A DNA stretch of 64,000 nt, from NCBI RefSeq assembly GCF_000717025.1, contig NZ_JNXG01000022.1, positions 12,659-76,658 on the forward strand. Reading direction: 5' to 3'. The notes beneath the pieces were generated by a model that had not been told where the DNA came from, ran no database searches, and was given only the letters and a program-made list of their open reading frames with translations. Positions 1-8,036 of this stretch are shown here, one piece after another (position 1 is the first letter of the stretch; every line of letters begins with the position of its first letter). This stretch comes from Streptomyces atroolivaceus (lineage in GTDB: Bacteria > Actinomycetota > Actinomycetes > Streptomycetales > Streptomycetaceae). Made by a program: the position numbers and the translations under genes.

Positions 1-576
1 CGCGACCAGGGCGTCCAGCACCGCGTGGGGGTCGTTCCGGATGTCGATGGTGCACAGGAGACCGAGATCGAGGTGGCGGTAGCGGTCCTGCCGGAGCAGC
101 TCGACCGCCTTCAGCACGAGGGGATGGCTGCTGCGTCCGTCCGCGAAGCGCCGGTGCCGGTCGTTGGCCGCACGGTCGCCGTCCAGGGAGATACCCACCT
201 TGACGCCGAACTCGTCGAAGAGGTCCAGATACCGGGGGCTGAGCTGAAGGCCGTTGGTGTGGATCCGGAGGTCGAGGTCCGCGACGCCCGACAGGGCGGA
301 ACCGAACTCCTCGCATACGCGCCGCAGACGGGCGGGGCCCGCCAGCAGAGGCTCCCCTCCGTGCAGGATCACTGACACGGAGGGCAGTGCGTGTGTCTTT
401 GCGTGTTCAGCCAGGCGCTGTGCCGTCTTGGCGATGACGTGATCAGAAATCGTCTTGGGCCGGGTTCTCCAGCTCTGATCCGCATGTTCATAGACATAAC
501 AATGATCGCAGGCGAGGTCACACCTGCTGTGAACCTTCAGAACGATTTCGCGGAACGGGACCGCGGGGCCTGTCAT
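1..576 (-). CDS. fxsB: FxsB-type radical SAM/SPASM peptide maturase, N-terminal part
   Basis: Radical SAM enzyme expected to install a cyclophane crosslink on the FxSxx-COOH precursor encoded just upstream. Only the first 192 codons are present; the SPASM and C-terminal parts lie beyond base 1. The ATG at 576-574 gives the iron-sulfur motif C19-x3-C23-x2-C26 inside VHSRCDLACDHCYVYEH, wording typical of this family. GGEP follows at residues 73-76, the usual SAM-binding element, and VGISLDGD comes further on. A GGTGG purine run abuts the ATG, so the ribosome site is poor and expression may depend on the precursor transcript. Membership of the family is strong from the motifs; which residues are crosslinked is not visible. 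Confidence 0.9.
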   Translation of the reverse strand, partial: MTGPAVPFREIVLKVHSRCDLACDHCYVYEHADQSWRTRPKTISDHVIAKTAQRLAEHAKTHALPSVSVILHGGEPLLAGPARLRRVCEEFGSALSGVADLDLRIHTNGLQLSPRYLDLFDEFGVKVGISLDGDRAANDRHRRFADGRSSHPLVLKAVELLRQDRYRHLDLGLLCTIDIRNDPHAVLDALVA

Positions 577-686
577 TCCACCACTCTAGTCCAGCCGCGC
601 CTTGGATCCGGCCGACGACGACGGAAGACGATCGGCCGAACGGGTGGAATTCTTGACGCTTTACGGCACCGGCTTCCCCGCTGTTC

Positions 687-851
687 CTACAGCGAGGAGT
701 TGAATGTGGAGATCTGTGTCGGGCGACCGCCTGCCGTCGCGAGCACCCGGCCCATCTTCCTGGCTGCTGCACTGCCGGATGCTTCGATCTTCGCAAGCGG
801 CACACGACGCTTCGCGACAGCGAATGTCGGAGTGGATTCGTAGGTCTTCAC
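687..851 (-). CDS. fxsA: FxSxx-COOH RiPP precursor peptide (FxsA-like)
   Basis: Small precursor of a ribosomally made, post-translationally modified peptide. The 54-residue product ends in F-N-S-S-L at the very C-terminus, the F-x-S-x-x-COOH signature after which the family is named. Its middle, VPLAKIEASGSAAARKMGR, resembles the leader region of known family members as I remember them. The GTG start at 851 is preferred because GAGGA lies five bases before it. An in-frame GTG at 881 would add ten residues but has no ribosome site. The gene sits 110 bases upstream of the fxsB maturase in the same direction, so enzyme and substrate are almost certainly co-transcribed. GC at third positions is lower than in neighbouring genes, common for short peptides. 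Confidence 0.82.
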   Translation of the reverse strand: MKTYESTPTFAVAKRRVPLAKIEASGSAAARKMGRVLATAGGRPTQISTFNSSL

Positions 852-1062
852 GGCCGTCCTCGATGGGCTCGTTCCGGACACGGAAACAGCACCGGCACCT
901 GCACCATTGCAGTGTCCGGCGGCACGACTTTACTCTCATGGCCCCGGTGCGCAACTCGACTCGTACAGCCGTAACCCGAGTGATTTCCGCAGAACTACTC
1001 CGAATGAGCGGTAACCCGATCCAAGGGCCGGGGTGACCACTACATCGAATACAGGAGTGATC

Positions 1063-1992
1063 ATGACGGCGATTCCCGGACCACTCCAGAGCATGGTCTT
1101 CAGGAGCGCTGATCTGCCCGCGCTCTTCCACCACACCGACGCCGTCGCCGTCGCACGTCAGCGGGAGGCGGTCAACACCACCCGCATACAGCTGGTCCTG
1201 CTCGTCGTGGGCACCGTGCCGGCTGCCCTGCCCTGGCACGCCGAGGTCGGGACCGACATACAACTCCTCGATGGTATCGCGGTGTTGGCCTATCTCGGTG
1301 TCCTGATCGCGACCTATCTCGGCTCCAGGCGCAAAGCAAAGTCGCACTGGCAACTCAACCGCTCCGCCGCCGAGTTCATCAAGTCGAACTGCTGGCGCTA
1401 CGCGGTCCACGGCTCCCCCTTCGACTCCGCGGTCCAGCACCCCGAGGCGGTCTTCGCCAGCCGCCTCGAGGAGGGGCTCCAGGAGCTGCGGAAGGTCGGC
1501 TGGGACGACCCGCGCGAGGAGATGGCCGACTCGGGCGGCGGTCTCATCACCGCGTCCATGCGGGAGTTGCGGGACAAGGCGTTCACCGTACGCAAGGAGA
1601 CGTACATCCGCGACAGACTGATCGAGCAGCGGCGCTGGTACCGCAGGCGCAGACTGGTGTCGCGGCGCGGTGCCCTCGTCTGGTCGAGCACCATCGCCGC
1701 GCTGACCCTGCCGGCACTGGTCCTCGCCGTCCTGCAGACCTTCGGCGGCGCCGGGTCGTTCGCACTGACGGGGACGTTCTCCGCCGCCGCTGCGGCCTTT
1801 CTCGCCTGGAACGAGATGCGCCGTCATCACCCTCTGGTGAGCGCGCACTCCCTGGTCGAGGAGGACCTGGAGAACATGCAGGCCGCGATGGAGACCACGC
1901 TCACCGAGCGGCAGTGGGCGGCCGCCGTCTTCGAGACCGAACGGATCGTCTCCCCCGAACACACGGACTGGCTGGTCAGGCACCGGGTGTGA
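1063..1992 (+). CDS. SLATT/DUF4231 membrane protein, predicted conflict effector
   Basis: The 309-residue protein has two pairs of hydrophobic helices, about residues 41-58 with 66-87, and 203-224 with 232-249. Charged, helical soluble stretches lie between and after them. This double two-helix layout matches DUF4231 proteins, which belong to the SLATT superfamily. SLATT proteins are predicted from comparative genomics to be membrane-perturbing effectors gated by nucleotide-sensing partners. The ATG at 1063 has GGAG five bases upstream; an in-frame GTG at 1033 has no ribosome site. The gene faces a SLOG-domain gene with only 12 bases between the stops and lies beside the FxsA/FxsB genes. Function is inferred from family and context; no catalytic residues are expected. 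Confidence 0.75.
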   Translation: MTAIPGPLQSMVFRSADLPALFHHTDAVAVARQREAVNTTRIQLVLLVVGTVPAALPWHAEVGTDIQLLDGIAVLAYLGVLIATYLGSRRKAKSHWQLNRSAAEFIKSNCWRYAVHGSPFDSAVQHPEAVFASRLEEGLQELRKVGWDDPREEMADSGGGLITASMRELRDKAFTVRKETYIRDRLIEQRRWYRRRRLVSRRGALVWSSTIAALTLPALVLAVLQTFGGAGSFALTGTFSAAAAAFLAWNEMRRHHPLVSAHSLVEEDLENMQAAMETTLTERQWAAAVFETERIVSPEHTDWLVRHRV

Positions 1993-2004
1993 GCGCGGAC
2001 GGGC

Positions 2005-2484
2005 TCAGTCGCGCTCCACCCCGTCGCGCCAGATGACGGTGACCGGCCGCCCCAGACCGCGGGCGTACGCCACGATGTCGCCGGTGCCTCCGAGACCGCG
2101 CGCGGGCCGGCCGTCCCAGACCGCGAGCAGCCGGTCGCAGTGGTCGGCGATGTAGGCGCCCGCAGCGAAGTAGGCCTCGTCGGTGGAGTGCGGGAAGTCC
2201 AGCCGGATCTCACGGGCGGCCCGGGCCTTGAGCATGCGGTACTGCCGCAGTTCGGCCTCGTCGGCGAAGCCGGCCTCGTAGTCCCCGCTGGGGATGACCA
2301 CGGTCAGCTCCGCGCCGTGGGCCAGGGCGACGTCGGCGAAGAGCTGGTCCGCGCCGACCGCCAGGCTGGAGAGCGCCTCCAGGGAGCCCTCGTGTCCGCA
2401 CAGTGCCGCCTTCAGCCCCTCCAGCACGTGCGCGTGGACCTCCTGGGGGATGGAGCGGTGACCGGTCACTCCGATGCGTTTCAC
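2005..2484 (-). CDS. SLOG-fold protein, putative nucleotide-ligand binder
   Basis: A 159-residue single-domain protein. It opens with RIGVTGHRS, the glycine-rich first loop of SLOG/LOG-like Rossmannoid domains, and carries LAVGADQLFADVAL in the middle and GGTGDIVAYARGLG near the C-terminus. SLOG domains bind or process nucleotide-derived ligands and often pair with SLATT membrane proteins. Here the SLATT gene is the convergent neighbour. The GTG start at 2484 gives the family N-terminus and has an AGGGGG stretch about ten bases upstream; longer reading-through starts add unrelated residues. The partner relation is inferred from adjacency, since the pair is not in one operon. It could also act as a free enzyme of the lysine-decarboxylase-like group. 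Confidence 0.72.
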   Translation of the reverse strand: MKRIGVTGHRSIPQEVHAHVLEGLKAALCGHEGSLEALSSLAVGADQLFADVALAHGAELTVVIPSGDYEAGFADEAELRQYRMLKARAAREIRLDFPHSTDEAYFAAGAYIADHCDRLLAVWDGRPARGLGGTGDIVAYARGLGRPVTVIWRDGVERD

Positions 2485-2670
2485 GGATCTGGAACCCCCT
2501 GGTGTCTGCCGGGGGCTCCCGGAGGGCACCCCTCCGGACGGGCACAGCGTCCGCCCCCCGTGGTGCCTCTGCGACCGGCCGTCCCGACATCCTCTCAAGA
2601 GCCGCCGTCCGGACGGGAGCCCCCGCCGCGTATCGGCGGGGGCTCACGGGAGTGCGCGGTGCCCGGACGG

Positions 2671-3573
2671 TCAGTACACGTTGACGCCGTAGGCGCTCAG
2701 CGCTTCGGTCACCGGCTGGAAGAAGGTGGTCCCGCCGGTGGAACAGCTGCCGCTGCCCCCCGAGGTGAGACCGATCGCCCGGGGGCCCGAGTGGAGGGGG
2801 CCGCCGGAGTCGCCGGGTTCGGCGCACACGTTGGTGCGGATCATGCCGTGGACGACGTCGCCGCCGCCGTAGTTGACGGTGGCGTTGAGGCCGGTGACGT
2901 AGCCGCTGTGGATCCCTGTGGTGGAGCCCCGCCGGGTGACGGGCATGCCGACCGTGGCGTTGGCCGCGCTCGTGATGTCCTGGTTGCCGACGGTGCCGGA
3001 CTTGGTGACCGAGTCGTTGGTGTAGCGGACGATGCCGTAGTCGTCGACCGGGAAGCTGGAACCCGCGGTGGTGCCGAGGACGATGGTGCGCGCCGGGTCG
3101 GCCCACCAGGTGTCGGCGCCGTCGGTGCAGTGGCCGGCCGTCAGGAAGTAGTAGGTGCTGCCGCTGCGGACGTTGAAGCCGAGGGAGCAGCGCCAGCCCG
3201 AGGCGTAGACGGCGTCACCCCCCGAGATCAGCTTGCTGAGCTTTCCGGGGGTGCGTTCGATCCGCAGGGCCCCCGCGTCGGTTCCGGCGGAATCCTTGAT
3301 CCTTTCGATCTCCGCCCGCGAGACGGTGCTGTCCACGACGACGACCAGCCGTCCGGCCGCCGGATCGACGTTCCAGGCGGTGCCGGCGACGTCGGCTTCG
3401 AGCACGGCCTCTCCCGCCGCGCTGAGCCGGTCGGCGCTGTAGGTGTCGGCCTGGTCGGCGTCGGCCGTGGGGACGGTGAGGGCCGCGAGGGCCAGGAGGC
3501 CCGCGGACACGGCCGTGATCCGGCTGCGTCTCGCTGTGCGGCCGCTGCGGGGGTAGGGGTGCTTGATCCTCAC
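2671..3573 (-). CDS. sprB: secreted streptogrisin B-like serine protease precursor
   Basis: Extracellular chymotrypsin-fold (S1E) protease. The 300-residue precursor has a twin-arginine-rich signal region ending near ADA39 and a 76-residue propeptide. The mature enzyme begins [10 protein letters not shown] at residue 116 and is 185 residues long, the size of streptogrisin B. The catalytic triad is visible: His148 in TAGHC, Asp178 in DDYG and Ser256 in GDSGGP. Cysteines pair as expected around the His loop, and in the region between [11 protein letters not shown] and GSGSCSTGG. The GTG start has GGAGG eight bases upstream. The gene is monocistronic. Identity to streptogrisin B is by remembered sequence similarity; assignment to a particular streptogrisin letter is slightly less sure than the enzyme class. 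Confidence 0.92.
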   Translation of the reverse strand: MRIKHPYPRSGRTARRSRITAVSAGLLALAALTVPTADADQADTYSADRLSAAGEAVLEADVAGTAWNVDPAAGRLVVVVDSTVSRAEIERIKDSAGTDAGALRIERTPGKLSKLISGGDAVYASGWRCSLGFNVRSGSTYYFLTAGHCTDGADTWWADPARTIVLGTTAGSSFPVDDYGIVRYTNDSVTKSGTVGNQDITSAANATVGMPVTRRGSTTGIHSGYVTGLNATVNYGGGDVVHGMIRTNVCAEPGDSGGPLHSGPRAIGLTSGGSGSCSTGGTTFFQPVTEALSAYGVNVY

Positions 3574-3775
3574 TTGTGATTCCTCCCGAGGGAGTCGGGG
3601 GCCCGCCTGTGGGGTGGCCGGACCCGTGAGGCGCGGTCAGGTAGCACGGACGCGTTCCGAAATGCGTTCGAATTTCGGATTCGTCATGCTTCCGACGGAC
3701 GCTGCTCGGGAGTATTGGGGGGCGCCGATGCGCCACGCAAGGGTGCCTTTTCGGCCGTATCGGCACACGGCTGCA

Positions 3776-3809
3776 CCGGCCCCGGCAGCCCTGTGGCTGC
3801 CGGGGCCGG
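3776..3809 (-). terminator. hairpin terminator after the organosulfur operon
   Basis: A perfect 15-bp GC stem (CCGGCCCCGGCAGCC with its complement) closes a four-base loop. It lies 34 bases after the DUF1684 stop. There is no long T run, usual for Streptomyces. The rest of 3574-3842 holds the protease upstream region and no other gene that I can see. Confidence 0.8.
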
Positions 3810-3842
3810 TGTGCCGGGCCCTTGCGTCCGGGGTGGGACGGC

Positions 3843-4649
3843 TCAGCCGTCGATCCGGTTCCGCTCCCCCGCCGGGACGGCCACGGTGAGGGTGTTGCCC
3901 GGGGGCGGGAAGGGGCAGATGAAGTGGTCGGCGAAGGCGCACGGTGGAAGCAGCGTGCGGTTGAAGTCGACCCGTACGTTGCCGTTCCCGTCGGGCGCCG
4001 GCGGCCGCAGGAAGCGGAAGCGGTAGCTGCTGTCCCCGCTGGTCGCGTCGGCGAAGACGGCCCAGAGCGAACCGTCGGGCTCGACCGCCACCTGGAGGGT
4101 GTGCCTGGCTCCCCGCACGGTGAAGTTGATCTCGCCCGAGAGCCCCAGCCCCCGCTCACGCCCGTCGGCGTTCTCGACGCGTACGGTCCGGTCGGAGCCG
4201 TACGGCCGGAAGGTGCCCTCCAGCGACCACTCGGGGTCGTACGGCGTGGCGTCGATGGTCCGGAAGGCTTGACGGGCCGGGGACTTCGGGTCGAAGTCCC
4301 GTACCGCCCACAGGCCTTCGCGGCTCAGCAGGACCAGTCGGCGGTCCCCCTGCGCGACCCTGGACGTGTCGATGGAGCCGCGGTCGGCGCCGAGGCGGAT
4401 CTCACCGGCCAGCGGCTTGGTGTCGACGGTCAGCCCGTCCTCCGGGGTGGCGGTGAGCACCACCTCACCGCCCTCCTCACGCCACAGCCCGGGTACGGCC
4501 GGAATTCGACCCTCCGGATGGTCGGCGAGCCAGTGCGTGCCGGTGAGGGAGAGCGGGCCGTGCGGAGCGGCCACGGCTACGATGCGCCCCTCGTGCCAGC
4601 GCTGCCAGGCGTGGAACTCCTCGCTGTCCTGCTGTGCGTCCGTGCTCAT
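3843..4649 (-). CDS. DUF1684 family protein, last gene of the organosulfur operon
   Basis: The 268-residue cytosolic-looking protein has no signal peptide. It matches the DUF1684 family, with landmarks LTGTHWLAD near residue 35, the C-terminal DFNRTLLPPCAF and FICPFPPPGN. The family has no established reaction that I know of; its proline-cysteine-rich C-terminal motifs are conserved. The start lies four bases after the stop of the upstream monooxygenase, so it is clearly in that operon, and a strong terminator follows. The context suggests a role in handling a product of the flavin monooxygenases, but that is inference from position only. Confidence 0.85.
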   Translation of the reverse strand: MSTDAQQDSEEFHAWQRWHEGRIVAVAAPHGPLSLTGTHWLADHPEGRIPAVPGLWREEGGEVVLTATPEDGLTVDTKPLAGEIRLGADRGSIDTSRVAQGDRRLVLLSREGLWAVRDFDPKSPARQAFRTIDATPYDPEWSLEGTFRPYGSDRTVRVENADGRERGLGLSGEINFTVRGARHTLQVAVEPDGSLWAVFADATSGDSSYRFRFLRPPAPDGNGNVRVDFNRTLLPPCAFADHFICPFPPPGNTLTVAVPAGERNRIDG

Positions 4650-4653
4650 GCCG

Positions 4654-5943
4654 TCAACCTTTCCACACCGGGTCGGCCAGCCCGAGGTGCGACCTCAGCG
4701 TGGAGCCGGTGTATTCCGAGCGGAAGACTCCGCGTTCCTGGAGGAGCGGGACGACCCGGTCGACGAAGTCGTCGAGGCCGCCCGGGGTGAGATGCGGTAC
4801 GAGGATGAATCCGTCGGCCGCGTCCCCGGCTACGAACATCGCCAGTTCGCCGGCGACCGTCTCCGGGGAGCCGATGAAGGACTGCCGCGCCGTCGTCTCG
4901 ATGACCGTCTGACGGATGGACAGCCCCTTGGCCTCGGACAGCGCCCGCCATCTCGCGGCCACGGCCTGCGGGTCCGCGACCCGGGCCCTGCCCTGGACCA
5001 TGTTCGATCCGGGGTCCGGATCGATGTCGGGGAGGGGCCCGTCGGGATCGTAGGAGGAGAGGTCGAGGCCCCAGACCTGTTCGAGGGCGAGGATCGCGTT
5101 CTGCGGGGAGACCTGCTTGCGGCGGATCTCGGCGGCGTTCCGGTGGGCCTCCGCGTCGGTGTCTCCCAGGACGACGGTGACCCCGGGCATGATCTTCAGG
5201 TCGTCCCGCCCTCGGCCGTACTTCTCCAGCCGGGACTTGACGTCGGCGTAGAAGACGCGTCCGGCTTCCAGGGTGCCGTGCCGGGTGAAGATGACGTCGG
5301 CCGTGGACGCGGCGAACTCCCGGCCCTCGTCGGAGTCCCCGGCCTGGATGACCACCGGGTGCCCCTGGGGCGAGCGGGGGACGGTGAATTCCCCGCTGAT
5401 GTCGAAGTGCGGGCCCGAGTGCGCGAACGGCCGCGAGGTGCCGTCCGGTGTCCAGGTGTCCCACAACTCCCGTGCCGTGGCGACGAACTCGGCCGCCCGG
5501 GTGTACCGGTCGGCCCGGTCGAGGTATCCGCCACGACGGAAGTTCTCGCCGGTGAAGGCGTCCGACGAGGTCACCACGTTCCATGCGGCGCGGCCCGCGC
5601 TGAGGTGGTCGAGTGTGGCGAGGCGGCGGGCGAGTTCGTACGGCTCGTTGAAGGTCGCGTTGACCGTGGCGGCCAGTCCGAGGCGCTCGGTGACGGCGGC
5701 CAGTGCGTTCAGGACGGTGAGGGATTCCGGGCGCCCCACCACGTCGAGATCGTGGATGCGGCCGTTGTGCTCGCGCAGGCGCAGCCCTTCGGCGAGGAAG
5801 AAGAAGTCGAACTTCCCGCGCTCCGCGGTCCTGGCCAGGTGCTCGAAGGACGCGAATTCGATCTGGCTCCGCGAGCGGGGATCGGCCCACACGGTGGTGC
5901 TGTTGACGCCCGGGAAATGGGCGGCCAGGTGCATCTGCTTCAT
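4654..5943 (-). CDS. NtaA/SnaA/DszA-type FMN-dependent monooxygenase
   Basis: Bacterial-luciferase-fold enzyme of 429 residues that uses reduced flavin supplied by a separate reductase. Family landmarks are FDFFFLAEGLRL near residue 45, NVVTSSDAFTGENF, VVIQAGDSDEGREFAA and the C-terminal VVPLLQERGVFR. Relatives cleave C-S or C-N bonds in chelators, dibenzothiophene sulfone or S-alkylated cysteines. The ATG overlaps the upstream monooxygenase stop as ATGA and is preceded by GGAGGT, so the two proteins are translationally coupled and probably work on the same substrate or successive steps. The substrate cannot be read from the sequence; an organosulfur compound is inferred from the neighbouring transporter and the cysteine-type leader peptide. 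Confidence 0.9.
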   Translation of the reverse strand: MKQMHLAAHFPGVNSTTVWADPRSRSQIEFASFEHLARTAERGKFDFFFLAEGLRLREHNGRIHDLDVVGRPESLTVLNALAAVTERLGLAATVNATFNEPYELARRLATLDHLSAGRAAWNVVTSSDAFTGENFRRGGYLDRADRYTRAAEFVATARELWDTWTPDGTSRPFAHSGPHFDISGEFTVPRSPQGHPVVIQAGDSDEGREFAASTADVIFTRHGTLEAGRVFYADVKSRLEKYGRGRDDLKIMPGVTVVLGDTDAEAHRNAAEIRRKQVSPQNAILALEQVWGLDLSSYDPDGPLPDIDPDPGSNMVQGRARVADPQAVAARWRALSEAKGLSIRQTVIETTARQSFIGSPETVAGELAMFVAGDAADGFILVPHLTPGGLDDFVDRVVPLLQERGVFRSEYTGSTLRSHLGLADPVWKG

Positions 5944-7016
5944 GAGGTCACCTCCGAGGCCCTCGCATGTGTGTAGCGGTTGGCCGGCCGGCTCAGCCCG
6001 AGGTGCTCGCGGAGCGTGCCGCCCGGGTGGAAGGTGCGGAACAGGCTGCGGTGCTGGAGCAGGGCCACGGTTCCGTTGACGATCCTCTCGAGGTCGCGCT
6101 CCGGTGTGATGGGGGTGAGGTGGAAGCCGTCCACGGCTCCGCCCCGGTGCCACTGGGTGATGAGTTCGGCGAGGTCCACCGGGCCGCCCCGGAAGTAGGT
6201 CCCCCGCCCGGCGAGCTGCGGGCCGCTCTCCAGTCCGGGTTCGGGTGCCGTCTCGGCGTCCCCGAGGTCGACGGTGAGGGCGACCAGGACCCGGAGGCTG
6301 TCGGGGTCCCGGCCGTGTGCCGCGGCACCGCGGCGCAGGTCGTCGCGGAGCGAGGCCGCCTGCCCGGGTGAGGTGGCCCGTACGTGGACGACGTCGGCGT
6401 GCCGCGCGGCGGGCTCCCGTGAGGGCCCGCTCGTGCCGTCGATGACGGTGACGGGGCGGCCTTGCGGCGGCCTGGGCACGATGGCCGGGCCCCGGACGGA
6501 GAAGGTGCTTCCCTCGAAGTCGATGTGGTGCAGCCTGTCGCGGTCGATGAAGCGGCCGCTGGCGACGTCCCGGATCTCCGCGTCGTCCTCCCAGCTGTCC
6601 CACAGCCTCGCCCCGGCGTCGGCGACCTCTCCCGCCTCCTGCCACAGCGCGGTGGCGGGTGCCGCCGGGCGCCGGCCGAACAGCCGTGCCTCGGCCTCGG
6701 TCGTCGACACGTCGGCCAGCCAGCCCGCCCGGCCCTTGCTGACCCAGTCGAGGGTGGCGACGGCGGACGAGACGTGGAACGGCTCGGTGTGGGTGGTGGT
6801 GACGGTCGGCACGAGACCGATCCGGGTGGTGGCCGGGGCGACGCGGGCCAGTACGGCGAGCGCGTCGGGACCGGGACGGGCGAAGGAGTCGCTCAGGGTG
6901 ACGTAGTCGAGCGCGCCCCCTTCGGCGAGGCGGGCGAGCGCGACGTGGGAGGCGGCGTCGTAGCGTGGCGGGCCGCCGATCTCGGCGGCGAGGTGGAGTG
7001 GTCTGGTGGCGGGCAT
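5940..7016 (-). CDS. LLM-class flavin-dependent monooxygenase
   Basis: Second luciferase-like monooxygenase of the operon, 358 residues and shorter than its neighbour. It shows a TIM-barrel N-terminus with LDYVTLSDSFARPG, the TTHTEPFHVSSAVATLDW strand-helix, GRPVTVIDGTSGPSRE as the flavin-phosphate loop, and the C-terminal VALLQHRSLFRTFHPGGTL shared with the NtaA group. It differs enough from the downstream enzyme (different length and N-terminus) not to be a recent duplicate. It starts 16 bases after the binding-protein stop and ends in an ATGA overlap with the next gene. The pair probably oxidises an imported sulfur compound; the direct substrate is unknown. Confidence 0.88.
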   Translation of the reverse strand: MPATRPLHLAAEIGGPPRYDAASHVALARLAEGGALDYVTLSDSFARPGPDALAVLARVAPATTRIGLVPTVTTTHTEPFHVSSAVATLDWVSKGRAGWLADVSTTEAEARLFGRRPAAPATALWQEAGEVADAGARLWDSWEDDAEIRDVASGRFIDRDRLHHIDFEGSTFSVRGPAIVPRPPQGRPVTVIDGTSGPSREPAARHADVVHVRATSPGQAASLRDDLRRGAAAHGRDPDSLRVLVALTVDLGDAETAPEPGLESGPQLAGRGTYFRGGPVDLAELITQWHRGGAVDGFHLTPITPERDLERIVNGTVALLQHRSLFRTFHPGGTLREHLGLSRPANRYTHARASEVTS

Positions 7017-7032
7017 GCGGGACCTCTCGGGG

Positions 7033-8007
7033 TCAGTTCTCGGTCTTGGGGAGGCCGGGCGGGTTGATCTCCGACTTCTCCACGGCCTCGTTGGACAGGC
7101 CCCAGCGCTTCAGCACCTCGCCGTACGAACCGTCCTGGATGATGTGGTCGATCGCGGCCGCGTACGCCTCGGCGAGGCCGCTGCCCTTCTTCGTGGTCGC
7201 GGCGATCTTCCCCTGGACACCGTCACCGCCGCCGGAGAGCGTGCCGACGATCTCGGACTGCCCGGCCGACGCCACGTGGTAGTTGGCGGAAGGGCTCGGG
7301 CCGAGGTAGGCGTCGATGCGGCCCGACTGGAGGGCCAGGTAGTAGTCGGTGTCCTTCTGGAAGTACTTGATCTCCACCGGCTCGCGCCCGGCCTTTACGT
7401 TCTCCTCGCTCCAGTCGACGAGGATCTTCTCCTGGTTGGTGCCCGAGGAGACGGAGATGGTCTTCCCCGCCACGTCGGCCGGGCCCTTCACCTTCCAGCC
7501 GGAGCCCTTCTTGGCCTCGAAGGCGATGTTGTCGAGCCGGTAGGTCGCGAAGTCGTACTTCTCCTTGCGCTCCTCGGTCACGGTGACGTTGGAGAGGACC
7601 CCGTCGAACTTGGAGCTGTCGAGACCGACGAAGAGGTTCTCCCAGGAGACCTCCTCGAACTCCGGCTTCAGGCCCAGCGTGTCGGCGATCAGGGTGGCGA
7701 GGTCGATCTCGCTGCCGATCCGGGTCCTGTCGTCGGTCGCGTAGAAGCCGAGCGGTGGTGAGGCGTCGGCGCTCGCGCCCAGCCGGAGCGTGCCGCGCTC
7801 GCGGACGGCGTCGGGCACCCGGGCCGCGATGGCGTCCACCTTCTCGCCCCTGATCCGGTTCTGGTCGGGGCCGATGTTGATCCCGGTGTCCTTCTCGCCC
7901 TTGGGACGGATCACGTCCTCGCCCGCGTCGCTGCTGCCGCACGCGGTGAGCAGCCCTGCGGCGGTGAGGGCGGCGAGAGCGACGGCGAGGGTGCGGTGGA
8001 CGGACAC
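7033..8007 (-). CDS. amino-acid-type ABC transporter substrate-binding lipoprotein
   Basis: Extracytoplasmic receptor of the polar-amino-acid family (SBP_bac_3). The 324-residue precursor has an n-region VHR, a hydrophobic h-region and a lipobox ending LLTAC. It continues with the two-lobe fold: SADASPPLGFYATDDRTRIG, SEIDLATLIADTLGL, FDGVLSNVTVTEERKEKYDF. GTG at 8007 is chosen because AAGGAG lies seven bases before it; an upstream ATG at 8034 would put nine extra residues before the signal and has no ribosome site. It lies between the ATPase and the monooxygenases in the operon. Likely ligands are cystine-like or S-modified cysteine compounds, by inference. A second, different binding protein is encoded divergently at 12928. 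Confidence 0.9.
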   Translation of the reverse strand: MSVHRTLAVALAALTAAGLLTACGSSDAGEDVIRPKGEKDTGINIGPDQNRIRGEKVDAIAARVPDAVRERGTLRLGASADASPPLGFYATDDRTRIGSEIDLATLIADTLGLKPEFEEVSWENLFVGLDSSKFDGVLSNVTVTEERKEKYDFATYRLDNIAFEAKKGSGWKVKGPADVAGKTISVSSGTNQEKILVDWSEENVKAGREPVEIKYFQKDTDYYLALQSGRIDAYLGPSPSANYHVASAGQSEIVGTLSGGGDGVQGKIAATTKKGSGLAEAYAAAIDHIIQDGSYGEVLKRWGLSNEAVEKSEINPPGLPKTEN

Positions 8008-8036
8008 GTGACTGCTCCTTGATCGGTGGGACATGC

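Noticed and set aside
661..1983. A 440-codon open frame on the minus strand opposite the SLATT gene
   Set aside because: It is antisense to a better-supported gene with a ribosome site and membrane helices; its protein is compositionally random and it swallows the fxsA region in another frame.
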